Source: Sulfurimicrobium sp964552675
GTDB lineage: Bacteria > Pseudomonadota > Gammaproteobacteria > Burkholderiales > Sulfuricellaceae
Length of the DNA stretch: 64,000 bases
Reading direction: 5' to 3'
Assembly: GCA_964552675.1 (NCBI GenBank)
Contig: CAZKHJ010000003.1
Location: 113,880 to 177,879 of the forward strand
The translations under genes were made by a program, and so were the position numbers. Positions within the stretch are counted from its first letter, which is position 1. The number at the start of each line of letters is the position of its first letter. Below the pieces are notes generated by a model. The model ran no database searches. It was not told the DNA's origin and saw only the letters and a program-made list of their open reading frames with translations. Below are positions 42,204 to 50,761 of this stretch, one piece after another.

Positions 42204-43496
42204 TTTCTCGAACAGGGCGATGGACTCGACGTGGGCGGTGTGGGGGAACATGTTAGCCACGCCCGCAGCCTTGAGTGCATAACCTTGGGTATTGACCAGC
42301 ACCGAGGCGTCCCGCGCCAGGGTGGAAGGATTGCAGGAAACATACACGATGCGCCGGGGACCGTTGCCATCGAGCGCCTTGATCACCTCTACTGCGCCGT
42401 CGCGCGGCGGGTCGATCAGGATTTTGTCGAAGTGCCCCAGTGCGGCCAGGCTTTCCGGCGTGGCCTGGAACAGATCGGCCTGGTGAAATTCAGCTTTGCC
42501 TGCCAGTCCGTTGTATTCCGCATTGGCCATGGCGCGCGCCACCAGCGCGGCGCTGCCCTCCACCCCCACCACGCTTGCACCGCGCCGGGCGATGGGCAGG
42601 GTGAAATTCCCCAGTCCGCAGAACAGGTCGGCGATGCGTTCGCCTGGCTGCGGATCGAGCAGCGCGATGGCACGACGCACCAGCAGGCGGTTGATATGCG
42701 GATTGACCTGGGTGAATTCGGTAGGCTTGAACGGCATGGTGATGCCGAATTCCGGCAGGGTGTAGTTCAAGGCTGGTGCATCCAGCGGGTAGAAGGGTTG
42801 CACCGTATCCGGCCCCTTGGTCTGGGTCCAGAATTGCACACCATGCCGATCGGCAAAATGTTTTAACAAGGTTTCGTCGGCGGGCGAGAGCGGCTCCAGG
42901 ATGCGTAATACCAGCACGTTCACATCCTGCCCCAGGGCGATTTCGATTTGCGGCAGGCGGTCGCGGATGGACAGTTGTGCCATCAGCTTGCCCAGTGGCT
43001 CGATCAGGGCGGAAATGTGCGCTGGCAGGACTTCGCAGCGGTGCATGTCGGCGACGTAACTGCTGCGCTTTTCATGAAAGCCCACCAGTACCTTGCCCTT
43101 TTTGAGCGTCATGTCCTTCACCGATATCCTGGCGCGCCAGCGGTAGCCCCAGTCCTCGCCATGAATCGGCGGCAGGATGGTTTCCGCCCTGACTTTGCCG
43201 ATGTGCCACAGGTCGTCTTCCAGCACCCGCTGCTTGACAGCAACCTGGCCGGATGGCTCCAGATGCTGCATGCTGCAACCGCCACACACGCCAAAATGCG
43301 GGCATTTCGGTGTCACCCGCATGAAGCTCGAACGTACGATCTGCTGCACGCTGGCCATTTCGTAACTGGGTTTTTTCTTGAATACGGAATAGCTGACTTC
43401 TTCGCCCGGCAGTGCGCCTTCGATGAAAATCACCTTGCCATCCACGTGTGTAATGCCACGGCCTTCGTGGTCCAGGGATTCAATGGTAACGGTCAT
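42201..43496 (-). CDS. rlmD: 23S rRNA (uracil-1939-C5)-methyltransferase RlmD
   Basis: A 431-residue SAM methyltransferase with an N-terminal TRAM domain (1-55), an iron-sulfur cysteine set (CPHFGVCGGCSMQHL near 65-79 plus a later cysteine), the SAM motif DLFCGLGNFTLP near 290 and the catalytic cysteine in YVSCNPSTLARD near 387. It methylates U1939 of 23S rRNA. Length and motifs are complete. It converges on rne with a shared terminator. Confidence 0.96.
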   Translation of the reverse strand: MTVTIESLDHEGRGITHVDGKVIFIEGALPGEEVSYSVFKKKPSYEMASVQQIVRSSFMRVTPKCPHFGVCGGCSMQHLEPSGQVAVKQRVLEDDLWHIGKVRAETILPPIHGEDWGYRWRARISVKDMTLKKGKVLVGFHEKRSSYVADMHRCEVLPAHISALIEPLGKLMAQLSIRDRLPQIEIALGQDVNVLVLRILEPLSPADETLLKHFADRHGVQFWTQTKGPDTVQPFYPLDAPALNYTLPEFGITMPFKPTEFTQVNPHINRLLVRRAIALLDPQPGERIADLFCGLGNFTLPIARRGASVVGVEGSAALVARAMANAEYNGLAGKAEFHQADLFQATPESLAALGHFDKILIDPPRDGAVEVIKALDGNGPRRIVYVSCNPSTLARDASVLVNTQGYALKAAGVANMFPHTAHVESIALFEK

Positions 43497-43536
43497 GATG
43501 TATCAGTATTTTTTGCAGGAAAGGAGGAGGTGGCGT

Positions 43537-44319
43537 TCAGGCTGCTGAATGCCATGCGGCAAGAAACTCACGCCAGTGAGCGGCGTCGATCTTTCCCAGC
43601 TGGTTGCGCACCAGATCGCATTCTGCCTGGTATTGTGCCGGCGTGAACACGCCGCGCATCAGCTGGAAGCGCAGGAATACCAGGTAGGTGTTGACCACAT
43701 CGGTCTCGCAGTAATTGCGGATGGCAACGATTTCGCCGTTCTGGAAAGCCTCCCACACTTTGGAGCCGTCCATCCCCAGCTTGCCGGGGAAGCCGCACAG
43801 CTGGGCGATCTGGTCGAGCGGCGCGTTGGCGCGTGGCTGGTAGAGTGCGATCAGGTCCATCAGGTCGAGGTGGCGGGTGTGGTAGCGGCTGATGTAGTTG
43901 TTCCACTTGAACTCGCGGTCGTCCTCGCCCATGTCCCAGTAGCGCGGTGCCTGGATGCCGTGCATCAGGGCGCGGTAATGCAGCACCGGCAGGTCGAAGC
44001 CGCCGCCGTTCCATGACACCAGTTGCGGGGTGTATTTTTCGATGCCCTCGAAAAAGCGCCGGATGATTTCGGCTTCGCTGTCCTCCGTCGTGCCCAGGCT
44101 CCATACGCGGAAACTGTCGCGCTCGCGCAGGGTGCAGGAGATGGCGACCACGCGATGCAGGTGGTGCTGCAGGAAGTCGCTGCCGCTCGCCTGGCGGCGT
44201 TGCTGGAAAGCGACTTCTGCCACCTGGGCATCGGGCGTGCTGGCATCCAGCCCGTAAAGCTTGCGCAGCCCTGCGGTGTCGGGAACCGTTTCGATGTCGA
44301 AAACGAGAACTGGCGTCAT
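43537..44319 (-). CDS. 3'-5' exonuclease, PolB-like (stand-alone DNA polymerase B exonuclease domain)
   Basis: A 260-residue DEDD-type exonuclease. Metal-binding acids are in VFDIETVPD (residues 6-14), WNGGGFDLPVL (near 103) and YCETDVVNTYLVF (near 205). This is the free-standing relative of the proofreading domain of family B polymerases; its cellular job is unknown. The ATG overlaps the stop of a small frame upstream (44316-44423). Confidence 0.88.
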   Translation of the reverse strand: MTPVLVFDIETVPDTAGLRKLYGLDASTPDAQVAEVAFQQRRQASGSDFLQHHLHRVVAISCTLRERDSFRVWSLGTTEDSEAEIIRRFFEGIEKYTPQLVSWNGGGFDLPVLHYRALMHGIQAPRYWDMGEDDREFKWNNYISRYHTRHLDLMDLIALYQPRANAPLDQIAQLCGFPGKLGMDGSKVWEAFQNGEIVAIRNYCETDVVNTYLVFLRFQLMRGVFTPAQYQAECDLVRNQLGKIDAAHWREFLAAWHSAA

Positions 44320-44423
44320 TTATTGATCCAGGCGCCACTCGGGTTCTGACTCCACCGGCCGGAAGCGGCCATGCTGATCCAGCGCTGGGCCAGCGGCGCG
44401 GCGGCAATAATTGTCGATTTCAT
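44316..44423 (-). CDS. Possible 35-residue ORF coupled to the exonuclease gene
   Basis: ATG 44423 has an AAGGA ribosome site 7 bases upstream and its TGA overlaps the exonuclease ATG, so it could act in translation coupling. The peptide is MKSTIIAAAPLAQRWISMAA, continuing to GAWINK. However, another frame over the same bases (stop TAA at 44320-44322) reads HEIDNYCRRAAGPALDQHGR, continuing to EPEWRLDQ. That frame looks more like a natural protein but has no start codon. One of the two may be a damaged gene. Confidence 0.25.
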   Translation of the reverse strand: MKSTIIAAAPLAQRWISMAASGRWSQNPSGAWINK

Positions 44424-44434
44424 GCGGGTCCTTG

Positions 44435-44563
44435 CTATTGCACTACAGGCCTGACATTACCTTGCCTTACCCGCTGCAGGCGGGTAATCAGCTCGTCCCG
44501 GCCGACGGCGCGATTGTAACCGATTACCGTAATGGCCGGTATGCCGTCGCCCTGGACGATCAT
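44435..44563 (-). CDS. Possible 42-residue ORF or C-terminal coding relic
   Basis: ATG 44563 opens MIVQGDGIPAITVIGYNRAV, continuing to RLQRVRQGNVRPVVQ and TAG. The same frame stays open upstream for at least 17 codons (NRRPSTPSCAAAPNGH). The composition is protein-like. No family is recognised. It overlaps another minus-strand frame, and 44424-44434 separates it from the next small ORF. It may be the tail of a decayed gene. Confidence 0.25.
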   Translation of the reverse strand: MIVQGDGIPAITVIGYNRAVGRDELITRLQRVRQGNVRPVVQ

Positions 44564-44610
44564 ATGGCCATTGGGTGCGGCAGCGCATGACGGAGTCGAA
44601 GGGCGCCGGT

Positions 44611-45174
44611 TTATAATTTGGGCTCCTGGCGGGTGCAGCCGGGCTGTGCGGCGTATTCGCTGCCATCCACTCCAGTCATCTGGAGGCTGAAGGTCGTGGA
44701 GCTGTTGCTGCTGAAGTAAATTCTTCGTTTCCCGTCCTGAAGGATGAAGGTGCCAAAGCTGGCTTTTTTCATGTGGTAGCGGCTGACAATATCCTGCTCG
44801 ATTTTTCTGGCCACATCCTGGGCCAGCGGAGGGTTGAAGCGGATACGGATGGATTGCACGCGGTAATATTTTTCAATATTTTCATCCAGATTGGCCGGGT
44901 CATTCTGAATGATGAATTCTCCCAGCCGCCCATCCTGGAAGTCGTAAACCGGGCTGGAAAAGGTCGAACTGTAACAGGTGGGAATCGACACCCTTTTCAT
45001 GTCACCAAAGATGGATTTGGCGGCCAGTTCGGGATGATCGGCGGCAGGATCGCCCAGGCAGATATTCCCCAGGCAGTATTTTTGCGACAGGCCGAAACCG
45101 ATCGTATTGTCGGCGGGCGCCTGGCTGGCCCAGATCAAAAAGAATACAACGAGACAGAATTGGATAAATCGCAT
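44611..45174 (-). CDS. Uncharacterised secreted protein, 187 residues
   Basis: An N-terminal signal peptide (MRFIQFCLVVFFLIWASQAPA) is followed by a periplasmic-type domain with several cysteines (KYCLGNICLGDP, PTCYSS and a late PGCTR), which could form disulfides. There is no membrane anchor after the signal. I do not recognise the family. ATG 45174 is preferred to a GTG one codon earlier; the ribosome site is weak. Neighbours give no functional clue. Confidence 0.6.
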   Translation of the reverse strand: MRFIQFCLVVFFLIWASQAPADNTIGFGLSQKYCLGNICLGDPAADHPELAAKSIFGDMKRVSIPTCYSSTFSSPVYDFQDGRLGEFIIQNDPANLDENIEKYYRVQSIRIRFNPPLAQDVARKIEQDIVSRYHMKKASFGTFILQDGKRRIYFSSNSSTTFSLQMTGVDGSEYAAQPGCTRQEPKL

Positions 45175-45250
45175 CACTATTTGCTTCTTTATTCGATGGC
45201 CAGAGTTTTACGCATACTGCCAAACGAAGCAAGCCTCGCCACTCGGATAC

Positions 45251-45949
45251 TCAGTGCAGGATTTTTGCCCCGCCGCAGCACTGCTTGAATTTCTTTCCGC
45301 TGCCGCATGGGCAGGAGTCATTCCGGCCGATTTTGGGTGTTTCCCGCTGGATTGGGGCAGGGGCGGGCTTTCGCCGGGACAGGAAGAAATGGTAGATTGC
45401 CACTATCGCGCCAGGAAGGGCATCGATGCATTCCTGCTGCATTTTCAGGTCGTCTTCATCCGGCATATACGCTTTCCCCTTGGACTGCGCATCTTCCCTG
45501 AAAGCGCCGGACAGGAACAGGATGGGCAGGGTCAGTTTTTTCAGGGCCTCGTTTCCGGGCCGCAGCCATTCCTGTGTCGAGAGTGCCCAGCCCAGGATAT
45601 ATCCCTCGCACCAGGCCTGGTAATCCGGCTGCGAGTCGGTCGAGGAACGCGGCTTCAGAATCAGCTTGGGTGGCTGCCCATCAAGAAGCGTTTTTGCCAC
45701 ATCGTTATGAAATTGCATCAGCAACCCCATGATTTCCTGAACCTGTTCCATGGATTCGTATGCAGGCTTCTGGCCCAGTACGTCTGGCAGCCATTTGCTG
45801 GGAGGAATCGTGTCGGGAGAACTCACCACAGCACACAGAAATCCGTGCAGGCGGTCCAGTGAAAGCGCCTTGCCCTTGAAAACAGGAGAGGCCAGCGTGC
45901 TTTCAAGCTGTTTGAGCATGGGGTCGATGTTTGTGGCGGAAGAGGGCAT
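45251..45949 (-). CDS. YecA / UPF0149-family protein with C-terminal SEC-C zinc motif
   Basis: A 232-residue protein. The N-terminal UPF0149 region has LDRLHGFLCAVVSSP and WCEGYILGWA. The C-terminus ends in the SEC-C metal motif NDSCPCGSGKKFKQCCG, as found at the end of SecA and in YecA, where it binds zinc or iron and helps contact ribosomes or SecB. The function is not settled; a role near ribosomes or export is reasonable. Soluble. Confidence 0.88.
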   Translation of the reverse strand: MPSSATNIDPMLKQLESTLASPVFKGKALSLDRLHGFLCAVVSSPDTIPPSKWLPDVLGQKPAYESMEQVQEIMGLLMQFHNDVAKTLLDGQPPKLILKPRSSTDSQPDYQAWCEGYILGWALSTQEWLRPGNEALKKLTLPILFLSGAFREDAQSKGKAYMPDEDDLKMQQECIDALPGAIVAIYHFFLSRRKPAPAPIQRETPKIGRNDSCPCGSGKKFKQCCGGAKILH

Positions 45950-46039
45950 GAACAGATACCTTGAAGGCAGGGTTGAGCTTTAAAATGATAAACCCGAGTC
46001 AATCCCCATTGGGAAATTTTGCCATGAAATGCTGTTACC

Positions 46040-46243
46040 TTGCCCCGGCGGCAGGGAGCCGGCGCCGCGATGATGGCCCAGGCATTGGCGTATTGCCGTA
46101 CTTTACGGCTGGAGTCCGTGATCCTGGATTCCCAGTCATATATCATTTCATTTTATGAGCATCTGGGCTTTATACCGGAAGGAGAGCCGTTCCTGGATGC
46201 GGGGATTCCGCATGTTCGCATGTCTCGTGCGATCGGGTCATAG
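46040..46243 (+). pseudogene. Broken GNAT acetyltransferase (ElaA-like), C-terminal part
   Basis: About 67 codons matching the end of an ElaA-like acetyltransferase: QGAGAAMMAQALAYCRTLRL, ILDSQSYIISFYEHLGFIPE and AGIPHVRMSR. The acetyl-CoA loop starts in one frame (LAPAA at 46040-46054) and continues in another (RQGAGAAMM), indicating a frameshift. The N-terminal half is absent, since the YecA-like gene begins just upstream on the other strand. Almost certainly not functional. Confidence 0.65.
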
Positions 46244-46271
46244 GGGAGGGTGCTTGAGGCGGGATGGAAAT

Positions 46272-46308
46272 GAAAAACGGGTCGGACATTGCTGCCTGAC
46301 CCGTTTGT
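46272..46308 (-). terminator. Rho-independent terminator after tRNA-Thr
   Basis: On the minus strand ACGGGTC-GGCA pairs with TGTC-GACCCGT, followed by TTTTTC, directly after the tRNA CCA end. Confidence 0.75.
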
Positions 46309-46314
46309 TTTTCC

Positions 46315-46390
46315 TGGTGCCGATGAAGAGAGTCGAACTCCCGACCTTCGCATTACGAATGCGCTGCTCTACCAACTGAGCTACATCGGC
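46315..46390 (-). tRNA. tRNA-Thr(CGT)
   Basis: 76 nt with encoded CCA. Acceptor GCCGATG pairs with CATCGGC; the anticodon loop carries CGT (reads ACG). A perfect TATAAT lies on the minus strand at 46401-46406, giving a start about 4-7 bases before the mature 5' end; a -35 is not clear. Confidence 0.95.
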
Positions 46391-46427
46391 AACGCCGCGC
46401 ATTATATAACGAAAGTTTTGGCGGCGG

Positions 46428-47540
46428 CTATTTCACGCCCAGATGGGGTTCCAGATGGCGGCGGATGAATTCGTGAAAATGCACCATGCCGTCTTCCATC
46501 GGTGACTGGTAGGGGCCGGTTTCGCTGATGCCCTGGCGATGGAGCGCGCGTCGTCCGTCTTCCATGCGCTGGCAGATTTCCTCGTCCTCGATGGCGGTTT
46601 CGGTGTAGGCGGCCTGTTCGGCTTCGACGAATTCGCGCTCGAACAGGGCGATGTCTTCCGGATAGTAGAATTCGACCACGTTAGTGCAGCTCAGCGGGCC
46701 GCTGGGCTGGATGTGGCTGATCACCAGTACGTGGGGATACCACTCGATCATGATGTTGGGATAGTAGACCAGCCAGATGGCGCCATGGGCAGGGGTCTTG
46801 CCAGCATCGTAGCGGAGCACCTGTTCATGCCATTTCTGGTAGACCGTGCTGCCGGAGTGGCTCAGGCCGTCCTTGATGCCGACTGTCTGCACGCTGTACC
46901 ACTCGCCAAATTCCCATTTCAGTTCGTCGCAGTTGACGAAGTTGCCGAGGCCGGGATGGAAGGGCACCACATGGTAATCTTCCAGATAGACTTCGATGAA
47001 GGTTTTCCAGTTGAAGTTGTAGTGATCCACCATTACGCGATCCAGCATGTAGCCGGAAAAATCCAGATCCTTCATCACCCCCAGGTTTTTGAGATCATTT
47101 GCCACATTGCGCTGGCCCGAGAACAGCAGTCCGTTCCAGTTCTGCAAGGGCGTTTTGCCCAGATCCAGGCAGGGGTTGCCGGGGAAATGCGGCGCGCCGA
47201 TGAGTTTGCCATTCATGTCGTAAGTCCAGCGGTGCAGCGGGCAGACGATATTCTTGGCCTGGCCGCGGCCTTTCAGCATGATGGCCTGGCGGTGGCGGCA
47301 GATGTTGGACAGCAGTTCAATGCCCTGTTCGGTGCACACCAGGGTTTTGGCGTGGTCCATCCATTCCAGCGAATGGTAGTCGCCCACATTGGGCGTCATC
47401 AGTTCGTGGCCGATGTAATTCGGGCCTTGAGCAAAAAAGAGCTGCTGCTCGATCTGGTGAATGTGGGGATCGATATACCAGTCAACCGGCAGCTGCGGCG
47501 AAGTCTTCAGCAGAGCGGGAGCTTGGGCCAAGTCAGACAT
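46428..47540 (-). CDS. Rieske-type aromatic-ring-hydroxylating oxygenase, alpha-subunit-like
   Basis: A 370-residue protein. The Rieske [2Fe-2S] site is visible as CRHRQAIM and CPLHRW (near residues 82-103). The mononuclear iron site fits VYLEDYHVVPFHPGL near 200, with two histidines and a later acid. Such enzymes hydroxylate or demethylate ring or methylamine compounds using an external reductase; neither a beta subunit nor a reductase gene lies nearby, so the substrate is unknown. ATG 47540 is chosen; a longer frame upstream crosses the promoter region of xseB. It is divergent from xseB-ispA-dxs. Confidence 0.85.
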   Translation of the reverse strand: MSDLAQAPALLKTSPQLPVDWYIDPHIHQIEQQLFFAQGPNYIGHELMTPNVGDYHSLEWMDHAKTLVCTEQGIELLSNICRHRQAIMLKGRGQAKNIVCPLHRWTYDMNGKLIGAPHFPGNPCLDLGKTPLQNWNGLLFSGQRNVANDLKNLGVMKDLDFSGYMLDRVMVDHYNFNWKTFIEVYLEDYHVVPFHPGLGNFVNCDELKWEFGEWYSVQTVGIKDGLSHSGSTVYQKWHEQVLRYDAGKTPAHGAIWLVYYPNIMIEWYPHVLVISHIQPSGPLSCTNVVEFYYPEDIALFEREFVEAEQAAYTETAIEDEEICQRMEDGRRALHRQGISETGPYQSPMEDGMVHFHEFIRRHLEPHLGVK

Positions 47541-47635
47541 AAAACAACCCTGTGGGGAATTAAGGTTAGAGCCATGCCAGGCTTTGCTTGCGGCAAGGCG
47601 CGGGCATTCGGAAAAGTAGATCATTCTGTCCCAAT

Positions 47636-47665
47636 TTGGCCCCCGGTGCAATATTCCGGTAAAAT
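47636..47665 (+). promoter_or_regulatory. Candidate promoter of xseB-ispA-dxs
   Basis: TTGGCC (47636-47641) and TAAAAT (47660-47665), 18 bases apart, about 40 bases upstream of the xseB ATG. Confidence 0.4.
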
Positions 47666-47704
47666 CGCCCGCTTCATTTGATTGACTACATTTTGCCCGA
47701 CTTC

Positions 47705-47959
47705 ATGACCAAGCCCGCCAAAACGGCCTCCCCGAAAAGTTTCGAAAGCGCACTGACCGAGCTGGAACAGGTTGTCTCTGTCATGGAAGCGGGCCAGATG
47801 CCGCTGGAGCAGTCGCTGACTGCCTACCAGCGCGGCATGGAACTGCTCAAATACTGTCAGGCGACCCTTCAGGATGCGCAGCAGCAAGTGAAAATTCTCG
47901 AGGCTGGCTCTCTTAAAGATTTTAATCCGGATGGCGGCGGTACAAGTGCTAATGAATAA
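47705..47959 (+). CDS. xseB: Exodeoxyribonuclease VII small subunit
   Basis: An 84-residue protein with the family pattern KSFESALTELEQVVSVMEAG followed by LEQSLTAYQRGMELLKYCQ. It binds the large subunit XseA (not in this window) to form an exonuclease for single-stranded DNA. ATG 47705 is used; an upstream start nine codons earlier has no support. Its last 8 bases overlap ispA; xseB-ispA-dxs is a common proteobacterial unit. Confidence 0.95.
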   Translation: MTKPAKTASPKSFESALTELEQVVSVMEAGQMPLEQSLTAYQRGMELLKYCQATLQDAQQQVKILEAGSLKDFNPDGGGTSANE

Positions 47960-48845
47960 AGATTTCCAGGATTGGGCGCGTCAGCGCCAGGTACGGATGG
48001 AGACGGTGCTGGAGCAGTTTCTGCCTGCATCCAAGCTGGCTCCGCAGCGCCTGCACCAGGCCATGCGCTATGCGGTCCTGGGCGGTGGCAAGCGGGTGCG
48101 TCCGCTGCTGGCTTTCGCTGCGGGCGAATTGTGCGCAGCCCCGCTGGAGCGGGTGGAAGCCGTGGCGGCGGCAGTGGAGCTGATCCATGTCTATTCGCTG
48201 GTGCATGACGATCTGCCCTGCATGGACGACGACGAGCTGCGGCGCGGCAAGCCGACCTGCCATGTGCAGTTTGACGAAGCCACCGCGCTGCTGGTGGGCG
48301 ACAGCCTGCAAAGCCTGGCTTTTCAGCTCGTGGCGGAGCGCCCGATTGCCCATAGCCCGTCGCTGCAACTGGAAATGATCCGGCTGCTGGCGCTGGCGGC
48401 CGGTTCGCGCGGCATGGCCGGTGGCCAGGCAATTGATCTCGATTCGGTGGGCAAGAGCCTGAATCAGACCGAGCTGGAATTCATGCATATCCACAAGACC
48501 GGCGCTCTGATTCGCGCTGCCGTGCTGATGGGGGCCCATTGCGGCAATGGCGTGGAGCCCGGTCAGCTGGAGGCGGTCAACCATTACGCCAAGTGCATCG
48601 GGCTGGCGTTCCAGGTGGTGGACGACATTCTCGACGTGGAGGCCAGTACCGCCACCCTGGGCAAGACGGCAGGCAAGGACGCGGAAAACAACAAGCCGAC
48701 CTATGTCAGCATTCTCGGGTTGGGCGCAGCGCGCGATCTGGCGGAAGAACTGCACCAGAATGCACTGTCCGCCCTGGTGGAGTTTGGCGACCGGGCCGCA
48801 CGGCTGTCACAGCTGGCCGATTTTATCGTGCGGCGCCAGTCCTGA
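47952..48845 (+). CDS. ispA: Farnesyl diphosphate synthase (polyprenyl synthetase family)
   Basis: A 297-residue prenyltransferase. The first aspartate-rich motif is HDDLPCMDDDE (near 88-98) and the second VVDDILDVE (near 225). The residues before the first motif and the bacterial CMDDDELRRG loop fit short-chain FPP synthases. It condenses IPP with DMAPP and GPP to farnesyl diphosphate, feeding quinones, undecaprenyl phosphate and perhaps hopanoids. ATG 47952 lies within the end of xseB; the TGA overlaps the dxs ATG. Confidence 0.95.
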   Translation: MNKDFQDWARQRQVRMETVLEQFLPASKLAPQRLHQAMRYAVLGGGKRVRPLLAFAAGELCAAPLERVEAVAAAVELIHVYSLVHDDLPCMDDDELRRGKPTCHVQFDEATALLVGDSLQSLAFQLVAERPIAHSPSLQLEMIRLLALAAGSRGMAGGQAIDLDSVGKSLNQTELEFMHIHKTGALIRAAVLMGAHCGNGVEPGQLEAVNHYAKCIGLAFQVVDDILDVEASTATLGKTAGKDAENNKPTYVSILGLGAARDLAEELHQNALSALVEFGDRAARLSQLADFIVRRQS

Positions 48846-50692
48846 TGTATTCATTGCTTGAAGCCATCGATAGCCCGGAACAGCTGCGCGCGCTTGAGCG
48901 CAAGCAGTTACCCCAGCTTGCCGAGGAACTGCGCACCTTTCTGATCGAGAGTGTATCGCGCACGGGTGGGCATCTGTCCTCCAACCTGGGCACGGTGGAG
49001 CTGACCATCGCCCTGCATTATGTGTTCAACACGCCATCCGACCGTCTGGTGTGGGATGTGGGACACCAGACCTATCCCCACAAGATACTCACCGGACGGC
49101 GTGCCGCCATGGCCGGCCTGCGCCAGCAGGGCGGCATCGCCGGTTTCCCGCGCCGCGACGAAAGTCCGTTTGATGCTTTTGGTGCCGGCCATTCCAGCAC
49201 CTCCATCAGCGCTGCCCTGGGTATGGCGGTGGCGGCCAAGCAGCAGGATGCCGGGCGGCGTGTGGTCGCCATTATCGGCGACGGCGCCATGACTGCGGGG
49301 ATGGCATTCGAGGCGCTGAACAATGCTGGCGCCATGGATGCCAACCTGCTGGTGATCCTCAACGATAACGACATGTCGATTTCCCCGCCGGTGGGTGCGC
49401 TCAACAACTATCTCGCCAAGCTCATGTCCGGCAGTTTCTATGCCGCCGCGCGCAAGGCGGGTGAAAGAATGCTGTCAGTGGCGCCGCCCATCCTCGAACT
49501 GGCCAAACGCGCCGAAGAGCACATGAAAGGCATGGTGGTGCCCGGCACCCTGTTCGAGGAATTCGGTTTCAATTACATCGGCCCCATCGACGGGCATGAC
49601 CTGGACGCGCTGATTCCCACCCTGAATAATATCAAGCAGCTCGAAGGCCCGCAGTTCCTGCATGTAGTGACCCAGAAAGGCAAGGGTTTCAAGCGCGCGG
49701 AAGAGGATCCCTGTCTGTATCACGGTGTTGCCAGGTTCAACCCCGAGGATGGTGTGGTCGGCAGTTCACCGAACTGCAGCAAGACCTATACTCAGATATT
49801 TGGCGACTGGCTGTGTGACATGGCGGCGCTCGACCCGCGCCTGGTGGGAATTACTCCGGCCATGCGCGAAGGCTCGGGCATGGTGAGGTTTTCCGAGGAT
49901 TTTCCGGCGCGCTATTTCGATGTCGGCATCGCCGAGCAGCATGCCGTCACTTTTGCCGCCGGTCTGGCCTGCGAGGGGTTGAAACCAGTGGTGGCGATCT
50001 ATTCCACCTTCCTGCAGCGAGCTTACGACCAGCTGGTGCACGACGTGGCACTGCAGAACCTGCCGGTGGTATTCGCCATCGACCGCGCCGGGCTGGTGGG
50101 CGCGGATGGCCCAACCCATGCCGGCAGCTTCGATCTTTCCTTCCTGCGTTGCATTCCCAATATGGTGGTGATGGCGCCGAGCGACGAGAACGAATGCCGC
50201 CAGATGCTGTTTACCGCTTATCAGCTCGATCAGCCTGCGGCGGTGCGCTACCCGCGCGGCTGTGGCACGGGTGCCGAGGTTTGCGCCGAAATGACCGCCC
50301 TGCAACTGGGGCGCGGCGAGATTCGTCGCCGTGGCGAAAAAATCGCCATCCTGGCTTTTGGTAGCATGCTGGCTCCGGCGCTGCGGGCCGCAGAGGAATT
50401 GAATGCCACGGTGGCCAATATGCGCTTCGTCAAGCCGCTGGACGAAGAAATGATAAAAGAGCTGGCTGCCAGCCATGTCTTGCTGGTGACGGTAGAGGAA
50501 AACGCCGTCATGGGTGGTGCCGGCAGTGCCGTGGCGGAAAGCCTGGAGCGGCAGGGGCTCACGGTTCCCCTGCTGCAATTGGGATTGCCCGACCGATTCA
50601 TCGAGCAGGGCGATCATGCCGTGTTGCTGCAACAGTGCGGCCTCGATGGAGATGGCCTGGCGCGCTCGATCAAAAAATTATTACCTGAGTAG
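48845..50692 (+). CDS. dxs: 1-deoxy-D-xylulose-5-phosphate synthase
   Basis: A 615-residue thiamine-diphosphate enzyme making the first committed intermediate of the MEP pathway from pyruvate and glyceraldehyde 3-phosphate. It has GHSSTSISAALG near 116, the thiamine-diphosphate motif GDGAMTAGMAFEALNN near 148-163, and the transketolase-like central part FDVGIAEQHAVTFAAG near 360. ATG 48845 overlaps the ispA stop. The open frame further upstream is only the other frame of ispA. With ispD and ispF in the window, three MEP enzymes are visible. Confidence 0.97.
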   Translation: MYSLLEAIDSPEQLRALERKQLPQLAEELRTFLIESVSRTGGHLSSNLGTVELTIALHYVFNTPSDRLVWDVGHQTYPHKILTGRRAAMAGLRQQGGIAGFPRRDESPFDAFGAGHSSTSISAALGMAVAAKQQDAGRRVVAIIGDGAMTAGMAFEALNNAGAMDANLLVILNDNDMSISPPVGALNNYLAKLMSGSFYAAARKAGERMLSVAPPILELAKRAEEHMKGMVVPGTLFEEFGFNYIGPIDGHDLDALIPTLNNIKQLEGPQFLHVVTQKGKGFKRAEEDPCLYHGVARFNPEDGVVGSSPNCSKTYTQIFGDWLCDMAALDPRLVGITPAMREGSGMVRFSEDFPARYFDVGIAEQHAVTFAAGLACEGLKPVVAIYSTFLQRAYDQLVHDVALQNLPVVFAIDRAGLVGADGPTHAGSFDLSFLRCIPNMVVMAPSDENECRQMLFTAYQLDQPAAVRYPRGCGTGAEVCAEMTALQLGRGEIRRRGEKIAILAFGSMLAPALRAAEELNATVANMRFVKPLDEEMIKELAASHVLLVTVEENAVMGGAGSAVAESLERQGLTVPLLQLGLPDRFIEQGDHAVLLQQCGLDGDGLARSIKKLLPE

Positions 50693-50721
50693 TTTACTCG
50701 GCTATTGGAAGCAGTTATACT
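50693..50721 (+). promoter_or_regulatory. Promoter of folE2
   Basis: TTTACT (50693-50698) and TATACT (50716-50721), 17 bases apart, directly after the dxs stop. The predicted leader is about 35 nt. No clear Zur-type palindrome was seen, though folE2 is zinc-regulated in some bacteria. Confidence 0.5.
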
Positions 50722-50761
50722 GAGTCTAATTCAATCAACATCGTTGTTAGGAATCAAGTCC

